A stretch of 64,000 nt of DNA, taken from NCBI RefSeq assembly GCF_902459465.1, contig NC_047070.1, forward strand, positions 3,462,054-3,526,053, given 5' to 3'. A program made the translations under genes and the position numbers. Positions 1 through 13,000 of this stretch are shown piece by piece. The notes under the pieces are model-generated. The model saw only the letters and a program-made list of their open reading frames with translations, searched no databases and was not told the origin of the DNA. Each line of letters starts with the position of its first letter. Position 1 is the stretch's first letter. Source of the stretch: Asterias rubens. Its lineage: Eukaryota > Echinodermata > Asteroidea > Forcipulatida > Asteriidae.

Positions 1-3000
1 TACTGTACTGTACTGTACTGTACTGTACTGTACTGTACTGTACTGTACTGTACTGTACTGTACTGTACTGTACTGTACTGTACTGTACTGTACTGTACTG
101 TACTGTACTGTACTGTACTGTACTGTACTGTACTGTACTGTACTGTACTGTACTGTACTGTACTGTACTGTACTGTACTGTACTGTACTGTACTGTACTG
201 TACTGTACTGTACTGTACTGTACTGTACTGTACTGTACTGTACTGTACTGTACTGTACTGTACTGTACTGTACTGTACTGTACTGTACTGTACTGTACTG
301 TACTGTACTGTACTGTACTGTACTGTACTGTACTGTACTGTACTGTACTGTACTGTACTGTACTGTACTGTACTGTACTGTACTGTACTGTACTGTACTG
401 TACTGTACTGTACTGTACTGTACTGTACTGTACTGTACTGTACTGTACTGTACTGTACTGTACTGTACTGTACTGTACTGTACTGTACTGTACTGTACTG
501 TACTGTACTGTACTGTACTGTACTGTACTGTACTGTACTGTACTGTACTGTACTGTACTGTACTGTACTGTACTGTACTGTACTGTACTGTACTGTACTG
601 TACTGTACTGTACTGTACTGTACTGTACTGTACTGTACTGTACTGTACTGTACTGTACTGTACTGTACTGTACTGTACTGTACTGTACTGTACTGTACTG
701 TACTGTACTGTACTGTACTGTACTGTACTGTACTGTACTGTACTGTACTGTACTGTACTGTACTGTACTGTACTGTACTGTACTGTACTGTACTGTACTG
801 TACTGTACTGTACTGTACTGTACTGTACTGTACTGTACTGTACTGTACTGTACTGTACTGTACTGTACTGTACTGTACTGTACTGTACTGTACTGTACTG
901 TACTGTACTGTACTGTACTGTACTGTACTGTACTGTACTGTACTGTACTGTACTGTACTGTACTGTACTGTACTGTACTGTACTGTACTGTACTGTACTG
1001 TACTGTACTGTACTGTACTGTACTGTACTGTACTGTACTGTACTGTACTGTACTGTACTGTACTGTACTGTACTGTACTGTACTGTACTGTACTGTACTG
1101 TACTGTACTGTACTGTACTGTACTGTACTGTACTGTACTGTACTGTACTGTACTGTACTGTACTGTACTGTACTGTACTGTACTGTACTGTACTGTACTG
1201 TACTGTACTGTACTGTACTGTACTGTACTGTACTGTACTGTACTGTACTGTACTGTACTGTACTGTACTGTACTGTACTGTACTGTACTGTACTGTACTG
1301 TACTGTACTGTACTGTACTGTACTGTACTGTACTGTACTGTACTGTACTGTACTGTACTGTACTGTACTGTACTGTACTGTACTGTACTGTACTGTACTG
1401 TACTGTACTGTACTGTACTGTACTGTACTGTACTGTACTGTACTGTACTGTACTGTACTGTACTGTACTGTACTGTACTGTACTGTACTGTACTGTACTG
1501 TACTGTACTGTACTGTACTGTACTGTACTGTACTGTACTGTACTGTACTGTACTGTACTGTACTGTACTGTACTGTACTGTACTGTACTGTACTGTACTG
1601 TACTGTACTGTACTGTACTGTACTGTACTGTACTGTACTGTACTGTACTGTACTGTACTGTACTGTACTGTACTGTACTGTACTGTACTGTACTGTACTG
1701 TACTGTACTGTACTGTACTGTACTGTACTGTACTGTACTGTACTGTACTGTACTGTACTGTACTGTACTGTACTGTACTGTACTGTACTGTACTGTACTG
1801 TACTGTACTGTACTGTACTGTACTGTACTGTACTGTACTGTACTGTACTGTACTGTACTGTACTGTACTGTACTGTACTGTACTGTACTGTACTGTACTG
1901 TACTGTACTGTACTGTACTGTACTGTACTGTACTGTACTGTACTGTACTGTACTGTACTGTACTGTACTGTACTGTACTGTACTGTACTGTACTGTACTG
2001 TACTGTACTGTACTGTACTGTACTGTACTGTACTGTACTGTACTGTACTGTACTGTACTGTACTGTACTGTACTGTACTGTACTGTACTGTACTGTACTG
2101 TACTGTACTGTACTGTACTGTACTGTACTGTACTGTACTGTACTGTACTGTACTGTACTGTACTGTACTGTACTGTACTGTACTGTACTGTACTGTACTG
2201 TACTGTACTGTACTGTACTGTACTGTACTGTACTGTACTGTACTGTACTGTACTGTACTGTACTGTACTGTACTGTACTGTACTGTACTGTACTGTACTG
2301 TACTGTACTGTACTGTACTGTACTGTACTGTACTGTACTGTACTGTACTGTACTGTACTGTACTGTACTGTACTGTACTGTACTGTACTGTACTGTACTG
2401 TACTGTACTGTACTGTACTGTACTGTACTGTACTGTACTGTACTGTACTGTACTGTACTGTACTGTACTGTACTGTACTGTACTGTACTGTACTGTACTG
2501 TACTGTACTGTACTGTACTGTACTGTACTGTACTGTACTGTACTGTACTGTACTGTACTGTACTGTACTGTACTGTACTGTACTGTACTGTACTGTACTG
2601 TACTGTACTGTACTGTACTGTACTGTACTGTACTGTACTGTACTGTACTGTACTGTACTGTACTGTACTGTACTGTACTGTACTGTACTGTACTGTACTG
2701 TACTGTACTGTACTGTACTGTACTGTACTGTACTGTACTGTACTGTACTGTACTGTACTGTACTGTACTGTACTGTACTGTACTGTACTGTACTGTACTG
2801 TACTGTACTGTACTGTACTGTACTGTACTGTACTGTACTGTACTGTACTGTACTGTACTGTACTGTACTGTACTGTACTGTACTGTACTGTACTGTACTG
2901 TACTGTACTGTACTGTACTGTACTGTACTGTACTGTACTGTACTGTACTGTACTGTACTGTACTGTACTGTACTGTACTGTACTGTACTGTACTGTACTG

Positions 3001-3419
3001 TACTGTACTGTACTGTACTGTACTGTACTGTACTGTACTGTACTGTACTGTACTGTACTGTACTGTACTGTACTGTACTGTACTGTACTGTACTGTACTG
3101 TACTGTACTGTACTGTACTGTACTGTACTGTACTGTACTGTACTGTACTGTACTGTACTGTACTGTACTGTACTGTACTGTACTGTACTGTACTGTACTG
3201 TACTGTACTGTACTGTACTGTACTGTACTGTACTGTACTGTACTGTACTGTACTGTACTGTACTGTACTGTACTGTACTGTACTGTACTGTACTGTACTG
3301 TACTGTACTGTACTGTACTGTACTGTACTGTACTGTACTGTACTGTACTGTACTGTACTGTACTGTACTGTACTGTACTGTACTGTACTGTACTGTACTG
3401 TACTGTACTGTACTGTACT
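1..3419. repeat. (TACTG)n pentanucleotide satellite, 3.4 kb
   Basis: A head-to-tail array of the 5-bp unit TACTG, about 684 copies, with no substitution that I can see until the last base of the final unit. It runs off the left edge, so its full size is unknown. The unit contains GTAC, so single strands could form short self-complementary stacks. Such uniformity implies very recent expansion or homogenisation, or assembly from a collapsed or extended repeat. All frames read through as a repeated YCTVL-type peptide, so open frames over it carry no coding meaning. Confidence 0.97.
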
Positions 3420-3917
3420 CGTAAACAAAACATAGCCTTTCAACCGTTGAAAACGATCTGGGGTCATCGCGATTTTTGACCAATTAAAAGCCAAGATGGA
3501 AAACTAAACATGAATATGCAATGAAGTTAGTTGCGATGGTCGGATTTTGAGTCGAATTGATCCTTCAAAATCTACGTAATGTGAATTTTCTTGTTGAGAA
3601 ATAGACCTCACACGTAAGAAATATATAACAACTGATGTTTTCCACTCAAAATTGAGAAAGCAAACCCTTTGAAAACAATTCCCTGTTTATTTTTGTAACA
3701 CATGACGACGTTCTGGTGAAGAATTTTTATCAAGGGTAATGTACACAAGCATTGGGCAATTGCGCTTTTTGTGACGTGTGCACATTGTATAAACATTGTG
3801 CAGTGTATGCGTTTGTTAAGTTTGTATGTGAAACATGTAGGCCGCGTCAGAAAAACGTCGGTGGAATCCCACTGATTTTGATAATTCCAGAGAGGGTTTG
3901 CTGCTATATAAACGGAA
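3420..3917. other. Spacer between two TACTG arrays
   Basis: About 500 bp of ordinary AT-rich sequence separating the large and small TACTG arrays. I see no coding exon, hairpin element or recognisable repeat in it. Confidence 0.5.
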
Positions 3918-4030
3918 TACTGTACTGTACTGTACTGTACTGTACTGTACTGTACTGTACTGTACTGTACTGTACTGTACTGTACTGTACTGTACTGTAC
4001 TGTACTGTACTGTACTGTACTGTACTGTAC
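3918..4030. repeat. Second (TACTG)n array, 22.6 units
   Basis: 113 bp of perfect TACTG repeats ending exactly where the right half of a family A/B MITE begins (CCAATTGAGCTC). The open frames spanning it are repeat-derived and not genes. Confidence 0.95.
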
Positions 4031-4138
4031 CAATTGAGCTCAAATTTTCACAGGTTTGTTATTTTATGGCTATGTTGAGATACACCAAGTGAGAATTTAT
4101 AGTCTTTGACAAATACCAATAGTATCCACCGTCTTTAA
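4031..4138 (+). mobile_element. Right half of family A/B MITE
   Basis: Contains the conserved right arm of the MITE: CCAATTGAGCTCAAATTTTC, then GAGATACACCAAGTGAGAA, ending in a diverged terminal repeat and TTTAA. The left half is replaced by the TACTG array. Confidence 0.75.
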
Positions 4139-4733
4139 AAGCTTATTAGTTTCAATTTAAGAGATTACTTACCAAATAACACCCAAATGCATACTGTCGT
4201 CCAACCAAACTGCGTCATTTCTAGCAATTGTGAGTTTATAAAGAGGCTTACATTAGTGAGGTCACTCCTCTCCAAGGAATAAAAATACCTTTGTCACACC
4301 TGCCGAGGATTGGCGTCTTACACACAATACAACTCGAGCTTGCCGCGCACAACCAATACTAACTATAGTAGATAATACAGTAAAACAAAGACATGCATCA
4401 CCAAAGATTGAGTTGCCATGACGAAGAGACTTTTCAGAAGTATATCAAGCAGTATGAACATTTCTAATCAGCAGCCTTTACAGTTTCAAACAATGAATGC
4501 AGGTAGGGCGATAATTCAGGCGAATCAACAGGTTCGCATAAGAGTTCATCGACATACAATATTAAACCACACAAAAAACCATGAACACTTATCATGAGGT
4601 ATATTGCACACATTTGTAAGTAGTTTATTAAACAAGTAAATAGTCTCTTCATTCCCTGTATTTTCGACAAGATTTAAGCATACATGTCACACAACTGGTA
4701 CATGGTTGGTGTCAACAAATCAATTCAGGCTAT

Positions 4734-5099
4734 TTTAAAGGGAAGGTACACGTTTGGTAATTACTCAAAACAAATAATTATTAACTTAAAAACTGACTTT
4801 GTATCGAGCATTGGAGAGCTGTTGATATTATAAAACATTGTGAGAAACGGCTCCCTCTGAAGTGTCATAGATTTCAGAAAGACGTAATTCCTCACTAAAA
4901 TAATAAAAGACTTCTAGCCAGAAGTCTTTTATTCCCAAAGCACACTAATTCGCCCAACAAGGGTGTTTTTTCTTTCATAATTTTCTCGCAACTTCGATGA
5001 CCAATTGAGCTCAAATTTTTATTTTATGCTAATGTTGGGATACACCAAGTGAGAAGACTGGTCTTTGACATTTTTACCAAACGTGTTCATGGCCTTCAA
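4734..5099 (+). mobile_element. Family B MITE (TTAA-flanked)
   Basis: Starts TTAAAGGGAAGGTACACG and ends in a degraded inverted copy of it. The centre is the family B hairpin, AAAAGACTTCTAGCC pairing with GGCTAGAAGTCTTTT-type sequence near 4908-4932. The outer arms are those of family A. Confidence 0.8.
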
Positions 5100-5850
5100 A
5101 CATCAGAGCGCAACACTCATTGTTTTACAAAGAACAAATTGTGCTGGTTCTAGATGACGTCTCACATGACGTCTGCACGTACGTGCATAGCCTACCTGAG
5201 GTGAAAAATGGTAACTTCACGTATTCTAAAAACTTGAGTTTTTTTACAACACAATTTGTTGACGTTGGATTTCTAAAAACGTGAGTTTTTAACCATACCG
5301 TTTGTTGACGCTGGATTTCTCCCACCACAAGTCATGCCCAGTGATTTAACTTGTCCCCAGGGGGTATATCTCTTATTGATTGTTTTCCAGATTAGATTGA
5401 AACAATAACAATCTCAAGAAAGTTTTACTTTGGCAATAATATAAGGAACTTAAGAAAAATTACAGTTTAGAATACAGCAAAACATTTACATTGTCCATGC
5501 AAGTTGAACAATAAAGACACTACATTGACCTTAACGTGAAACTATTTGACCGCAGTAAAATAAATACATTGTCTTAAAACATACATAAAGTAACCTCAAA
5601 AATAGTTCCAGATTACAGTAGTGACATTGTCCGTTACAAAATTTTAAATGATGCTAAATATTGTCTCTGATATGATTTGTTTCCCCCAAATAGTACAACT
5701 GAACTGTCCCGTTTGAAAATTTGAAGCATTGAATGTGCTTTAGTTACACAATAAGTAACGGTAAATTTTAATCTTGTGTTTTCTGAAAATTTGCTATTTT
5801 GTGCTATTAGACCTAACTACTTGTTTGTTTATTTGTTTCCCTTATTTGTC
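5100..5850. other. Intergenic, no gene seen
   Basis: AT-rich sequence. Around 5195-5320 there is a degenerate repetition of a ~75-bp segment (AAAAACTTGAGTTTTT and AAAAACGTGAGTTTTTA, each near 'TTTGTTGACG'). Nothing else is recognised. Confidence 0.4.
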
Positions 5851-6232
5851 AAAGGCAGTGGACACTATTGGTAATTACACAAAATAACTGTTAGCATAAA
5901 AAAATACTTGGTAACAAGCAATAGAGAGCTATTGATGGTATGGAACATTGTGAGACCCGGCTCCCTCTGAAGTAACGTAGCTTTCAGAAAGAAGTAATTT
6001 TCCACGAGTTTGATTTCGAGACCTCACAATTAAATTTTGAGGTCCCGAAATCAAGCATCCGAAAGCACACAACTTTGTGTGACCAGGGTGTTTTTTCTTC
6101 CATTATTATCTCACAACTTCGACGACCAATTGAGCTGAAATTTTCACAGGTTTGTTATTTTGTGTATGTTGAGATACACCAAGTGAGAAAACCGATGGTA
6201 TTTGACAATTACCAATAGTGCCCATCTTTAAA
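5851..6232 (+). mobile_element. Family A MITE
   Basis: Terminal repeat AGGCAGTGGACACTATTGG at the left and AATAGTGCCCATCTTTAA at the right. The central palindrome GATTTCGAGACCTCA / TGAGGTCCCGAAATC lies at about 6010-6052. Confidence 0.85.
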
Positions 6233-6556
6233 CGGTGTAATAATAGCGGGTTTTTTACTTCCAGATTTTCAGTTTGTAATTTTCTTCCAATTCAAATTTT
6301 ATTGTCCAGTTTCTTTTTGATTGTTTTTCTTCATTTGATTTACATGTTTCAAATTTCAATAAATGCGTATCAAGGTATCAAGGTGCGACACTCAGAATGT
6401 TGTTCAAGGCATAAACTATCAGCAAAATACCAAACAAGACATTTTAATATCTCACAAAAATGAATATAGAATACAATGCAAGTGGACTTTCTATTTAAAA
6501 ACTCTCTACAGCTAGCAATTAATAATCAATTAACAATTAGCAATTATCTTGCTACT

Positions 6557-6562
6557 TTATTC
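6557..6562 (-). terminator. Possible poly(A) signal of lectin gene A
   Basis: AATAAA on the minus strand about 250 bp downstream of the gene A stop codon. Position and hexamer fit a polyadenylation signal, but other AT-rich hexamers occur nearby, so this is only a candidate. Confidence 0.3.
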
Positions 6563-6808
6563 GATCGAAGGCAGTGTAACTTTCACATAAAGAATACTTC
6601 AAGATTACAATCGTTTATCTGATCTAAGTGCGTTTTACTAGCGATCATTAGCACTGAATTTGGTAATAAAGGCAACAAGGCAATCAATAATATTAACATC
6701 TCAACAAAAGCTTCAAGGTTCGTACGAAACTCATCGCTATAAAATAAAAGAATTGATAATAAATTCACACAATCTCTCACGTTGAGTTAGTGATTAGTGG
6801 CTTTAATT

Positions 6809-7062
6809 TCAATCGTCTGTGGATGAACAGATCTCAAGGGGAAATTCTTTCACCATTACCTCACACAGCTGCAGTATTGAAGGCGTGTCTATCGGTATGT
6901 CTACAAAGACGTAGTGCGCCCTCACCGGCGGGTTACATTTAAACTCAAGAACACCACCACGTGGTGCAGCCTGTTCAGCCGTCACTGGTTCCCCGCACAT
7001 GGTGTTGTTAGTAACGATTGGGTCTATTCCTGCTCTGGCAACGGCACCAGTCAAATGCTCGC
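6809..7062 (-). CDS. Gene A terminal exon: FTP domain part 3 and stop
   Basis: Acceptor GGATTGACAG, 254 nt ending at the stop. Encodes SEHLTGAVARAG ... NNTMCGEPVTAEQA ... RAHYVFVDIP ... LCEVMVKEFPLEIC, closing the FTP domain. The residue expected to be Arg/Lys after DCCSE is His in this copy. Confidence 0.85.
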
Positions 7063-10000
7063 CTGTCAATCCAAATAATAATTAAGTATTTTAATTGATT
7101 TTTGGGGGGTGAGGGGTTTCTAAAGCGAAAAAGTTCAGGTTTACATAACGTGTAAAAGACACTGGACACTATTGGTATTGTCAAAGACTAGGTTTTTTTT
7201 CTCACTTAGTGTATCTCAACATAATGCATTAAATAACAAACCTGTGAAAATTTGAGCTCGATTGATCGTCGGAGTTGCGAGATAACTATGAAAGAAAAAA
7301 CACCCTTGAAACACACGAAGTTGTTTGTTTTCAAATGTTTGATTTCAAGACCTCAAATTCTAAACTTGAGGTCTCGAAATTAAATTCGTGGAAAATTTCT
7401 TCTTTCTTGAAAACTACGTTATTTTAGAGGGAGCCGTTTCTCACAATGTTTAATACTATCAACCTCTCTCCACTATTTGTTACCAAGTGAGGTTCTATGC
7501 TGATAATTATATTTTATAAACTACCAATAGTGTCCACTGCCTTTAAAGCAATACCTATAGTCGTGTGTGAATTCAGAACTAAATGTACTTACTGCAGCAG
7601 TCGATCCTATTGATGATTGTAATCGTCCTGATGCAATGCTCATCCTCAAGATCAACTCTCCACCAAGGATCGATCTCACCATCTCCCACTGTTGGCAAAC
7701 AATAAAACAACCAAAAAACATCAGATGAAATGTATTGCAAGAACTCATCGAAGTGTACATGCTGAATGCTATGCAAAAAGGTGAACTGTGCTTTTTGGTA
7801 GTTGTGTGAAATGACAGTTCTCTAAAGAACAAACTGTACCCGGTATACACACAGGGTGTTACCGCAAACCGAATGTTTATAGAAGTAACTTCGTTACAAT
7901 GTGGTAGTGAATGTGATTTTGGCAATTGGTGCCCGGCTGTTAACTTACTTGTTTTTGTGCAATCTCCGTTTTGAGTAGATGTCAAACCTTTGCCATCTAC
8001 AGCTTTATGTGATGCGTGTCCAGTCGAGTTCGTTGAACTCTGCTCAGTCGGTTTGCCAATAATGGAGAAATCAACTGTGTGGGAAATGGCATACAAACAT
8101 TTGTCAACAATGTTATTATGAAACGATGTGTCAAAACCTCTCATTGAAGTTAGTTTAAATGTCTTACCGTTCCTCCTGTTCTCAATTAATGTTTAAAAAC
8201 ATTTTTTTAATCTAGGTTTCAGTACAACTAACATTACAACTGGACTGTCTCAAGAAGTCTCTTTGCCTCACCTGGACAATCTAAGAAGGTTACCATTTCT
8301 CTCTCAGTGGCTCTGAATGGTGGCTGATCAATGTAATAAGGTATGTACGATCTCTCTGGTGTGTACAAATTCAATCCGCCTGGTAGGAGTCGTGTACAAA
8401 TACAGCGGTTGTTGTAGTCAACTGGTAACACCCATCTGAGTTTACCCTCTTGGTTAGAGTCAGGCTCCTGGCCAAGGTAACAATTTTGGGCCACAACCTC
8501 TTTCACAACATCAACTGAGTAAAAATAAGTATAGTTGGGAAAATGATTCAAATTAGTTTTCCATGAAAATGTCTTTTGTCAAAAAAATAACCGAGTTGTC
8601 TTTAAAACTTCACAGTTTACTGTTATAGTTCTTGTTTTGGATGTCGCGAAGGATATAACACGGATCTACACTTTAGCTCAGAGAAGGTGATATTAAAAAA
8701 AAGCTTCAAGAATTATCGAGCTAATAACACCAGTACCAAGGGATACCCGGGTCCCAAAACATTTATGACAATTTGTTTCTCATCCCAAAACACTCTCCGT
8801 GGTCAAATCTTATCGTAAATTGACACCCCCCCCCCACCAAGGTCCCCTTTAACACGTTTTACTCCCAGGTGGGATTTCGATCAGCTTTTAAGATGTACAA
8901 AAATGGCGTCAGAGTAACACAGGCCCTTCTCGAAACCAGGGCTTCGGCTCCAGCTTCGGCAGAAACTAGCTTGGCCCCTCGATTGTTTTAAAAATATTGC
9001 GCGTGATTTGCGTTCATACTCAGGGCTTCAGACGAGAGAATGGAGCCTGAAGCCGAAGCCGTGGATTCGAAAAGGACCATAGTTCTCTAGAAACGCGATG
9101 TTGCTTCCCCATTTGGAGACTTTAGAATTCCAGAGTGCAGCAGACATACCAGGTAAATTGTAATTATGTACGTAGTTCTAAGCATGCCCACATAACCGAG
9201 AACAATGGAAATTACGTGGCATGTCTGCTGCCACCAAGCATCTCAAAACGTCACCTATTGGTTGACTGTACATTTCCCACTGGTGAGAAACACTGCAAGT
9301 GATTTGTCCCAATGTCCAACAAAATTGTCATATACCTTTAATAAGGGCCAACTGATCCAAACTGTGTTTAGCAATACTTATATATTAACTAGCAAGAACA
9401 CCAACTGAATTTGCACAACACATGGTTACCTTTAGGAACGGTTATACTCTTTGATATACTTCCCTTGGAGCCGACAACATCCGATGCCTCGCATGCAATA
9501 GTAACGTCGGACGTCGGTTTCATAGAGCGAAACTTCAACTCCGACCGCGTCCTATAGATATTGGGAAAGCTTTCGACGATATCAACGTTTGATGAAGGAG
9601 ACACCGCGTAGAAGTGGGCCCCGTCATCAGCCCGATGCCAGGTGATGTTCGGGTGACTTCCAGATTTCGCTAAGCACACCAACTCCACATCGAAAGCGTC
9701 GTCAGTGGTTTTCTTCACCAAGTAGTGAATCACTAACTTTGACTCTGCAAAATAGATAGAGCGCTTATGACAATTGGTTGGGGGTTTAAGCTCTTACCTC
9801 CATGTAAAACTAGTCTTAAGTTCCGCCATGTGATATTCATTTCAAACGTGTTCAATTTCAGCCCAAGACAGCCCCACAAAATGTTCGCCTTTGGAGTGTA
9901 CAGAGTGAACCGATGGGAGACTTTGGAACGCGAGGTGGCAGCAGACATACCAGGTAAATTTCAATTGTTTACGCATGATCTGAGCACGCGCACATTATCA

Positions 10001-13000
10001 AGGGGGTTTTACCAATCGATTTACCTGGTATGCCTGCTGCCACCTAGCGTCTGTAAAGTGACGTCACGTTTAAAATTTCGCTCTGAAAGACTATCTTTCA
10101 TCAAGAAATTGTTGTCCCACAAAACTTTGCCACAAAGCTCTTCTTTGTTTCAAGAGAGGAAAAAAGGACGAACTCACCTGTAGTTTCCTTGAGGAATGCA
10201 GTTTGAACTTCAGTCTCGTCGAAGGTCCTGTAAAACATTTTGAAATCGCTGAAATCGCCTTCTGGACGTCCTAAATTGTTACCATTAGATGTGAACACAT
10301 GCACATTGTCATAATTTGTTAGCGAGCTGGTTTCATTTCTAGTCTCCGTTTTGAGCGAGAAACCAAGTACACCGTTCTTGTAATACCGGGTTCCATCATC
10401 GGCATTGTAAGTGAAACAATGATGAGTCCAGACATCAGTTGGGAATAAATCGTCACGATCAATTTTCATCCCCCATGCCTTGCGGTTTAGATCGCCATTG
10501 ACAATCAATGAGAATTTCTTTGTCAAATAAATAGTGAACCCTCGTTTGGATGTGTCGTGCCCTCCCGTGGATATTATATACCGTCTCAAACTACTTGCAG
10601 TACTCCTGTATCGCATCCAGAAAGTCAGCGTCCAACCCGATGTACAGCAAGGTGTATCTGTAATGCACTTGTTGGGCGAAGGCTCGAAAGACAAGTTATC
10701 GTTAGTGCCATTTGTTCTGTGTGCGCAAAGATGATTGGATGAGTTGAAACTGTCTGCAGATATCGGTGGCGGTTCATTCACCGCTCCGGTCAAGCCGCCT
10801 TTACTGGGATAGATTGAGTTTATTGGCCCACCGCATGATGTCGGGTCATCGTCACTCTCATTTGCCTTGCCGCTCAGTTCCCAGTGGATTTGGGGGTCTG
10901 GAAGTGTGCCTAAGGAAGAGAAGAAGACCGAAGAAGACAACGAAGAAAATTATGAAAGAGAATTGCTTAATAGAAGCATGGGTATTATAAAAGTAACGTA
11001 TAGCTAATTACGTAAGTAATTTTCCACGAATTTGATTTCGAGACCTCAGAATTAGATTTTGAGGTCTCGAAATCAAGCATCCGAAAGCACACAACTACGT
11101 GTGACAACGTTTTTTTTTTTGCATACGTTGAGATACACCAAGTGAGAAGTGTTCAGTGTCTTAAAGACATTGGACACAATTGGTAATTGTCAAAGACCAG
11201 TCTTCTCACTTGGTGTATCTCAACATATACATAAAATAACCAACGTGTGAAAATTTGAGCTCAATTGGTGGTCGAAGTTGCGAGATAACAATGAAGAGGA
11301 AACACCATTGTCACACGAAGTTGTGTGCTTTCAGATGCTTGATTTCGAGACCTCAAGTTCTAAATCTGAGGTCTAGAAATCAAATTCGTTTAAAATTACT
11401 TCTGTCTTGAAAACTACGTTACTTCGGAGGGAGCCGTATCACCCTCTCCCCATTACTCGTCACAAGTAAGGTTTTATGCTAATAATTATTTTGAGCAATT
11501 ACCAATAGTGTTCACTGCCTTAAAAACCAATGACTTTCAAAACTGCTGAAAATAACACTAAATACAGCGTATTTTACACAATGGAATAATTAAGGAGTGC
11601 CTTAGGTTTATACCATGTTACTGCATGTAGGTGTGTTTACGTTAAGATTGAAAACAGAAAAGGAATCAAATTCAATCTCAACTAATTTATTGAAGCCGCA
11701 AACCTTAAAGATTCCGTTATTAATGAAGCATTTTCAAAAGCCATAGAAAATTACTTCCGTTATCGACTTACACAACGAGATGGAACGCTATAGTACAGAC
11801 TGGTTCCTCTAATAGGTCAACTGTCATTGTGTAAAAGGTTCTATGGGAATCTCGACTCTAAAGATGACGCTTTCAGAAGTTTACTAAGAGGTTGATTGTT
11901 TTTAAAAATGTTTTGACTCCCAATGTTATAATTCCGTTTCTTATTTTTTTTTATTTGCCATTACTATTGCTATGTTCAGCACTCTTGAGCATGTCAACAT
12001 GACTACAAGGCGTCCTATAAGTGTTGGTATTATCATTTATAGGAATAAATTCAACAATAGTATAATTTACCCGCAGGTGTTGGACATTCAAATCTGATCT
12101 CATAGTCCAGGCATGTCTCCTGGGGATGAGGTTGATCCGAGTTTTGACACAGGAGTCCGGTAGCAGGAGTGCAACTAAAGACCAAAGACTGTCCGGCAGT
12201 GACGTAATCAGTGTGGAGGAATTTCACTCGGCACTCGGCCTGGGTTGGGCTGACGCACACCGATAGGTAAGCCTATTGGAATGAAAATATAAGTAAGTGC
12301 GAGCTCGCAATGTTAGTCTCTCTAGAGTTGAAGCTACCCTCAGTTTCGGCTGCCTTCTTGGAAATGCTTCATTTACATCAATCATTAGACGAAAGCACAA
12401 CACTTCGACCGCAGGGTGACCTAAAAAAATGTGTCAGACTGATTTATGGGCGTTGTGTTTAGTTGCTTCGCTCAACTAGAAAGAGTCAAAAGCCAAATAA
12501 AATCGTAAGATTGATCAGACAGGACTTGTATTCCAGAAATCGTCCTGGCATATCAAGGACTCCGTAGCCGAATAAATAGTCTTGAGGGTTACGAAATAAT
12601 TAAAAATGGAGAATGAAACAGTTTATCCTGAACTACAAACAAAGATTCCGAAGGGATGAAATTGTTTTTAGATTGAACGAAATGACATTTGTTTGGGACC
12701 GAAATAAATTCACTATTTTTTTGAAGTTTTTAGTAGTAATTATTAATATGTCCCTCTTTGGGTTCCGTCTAAGATGATAATATAAAAAAGAATTGCAGGT
12801 ACATATTGAACAAAAACACTTAAAAGGCCCCAGACACTATTGGTTATTACTCAAAATAATTTTTAGCACAAAACCTTACTTGATAACGAGTAATGGGGAG
12901 AGGTTGATAGTATACAAGATTGTGAAAAACGCCTTCATCTGAAGTAACGTAGTTTTCGAGAAAGAACTAATTTTCCACCAATTTGATTTCGAGACCTCAG

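Noticed and set aside
3608-4092. Open frames with repeated YCTVL / STVQY peptides
   Set aside because: They are translations of the TACTG array; period 5 gives a 5-residue repeat in all frames.
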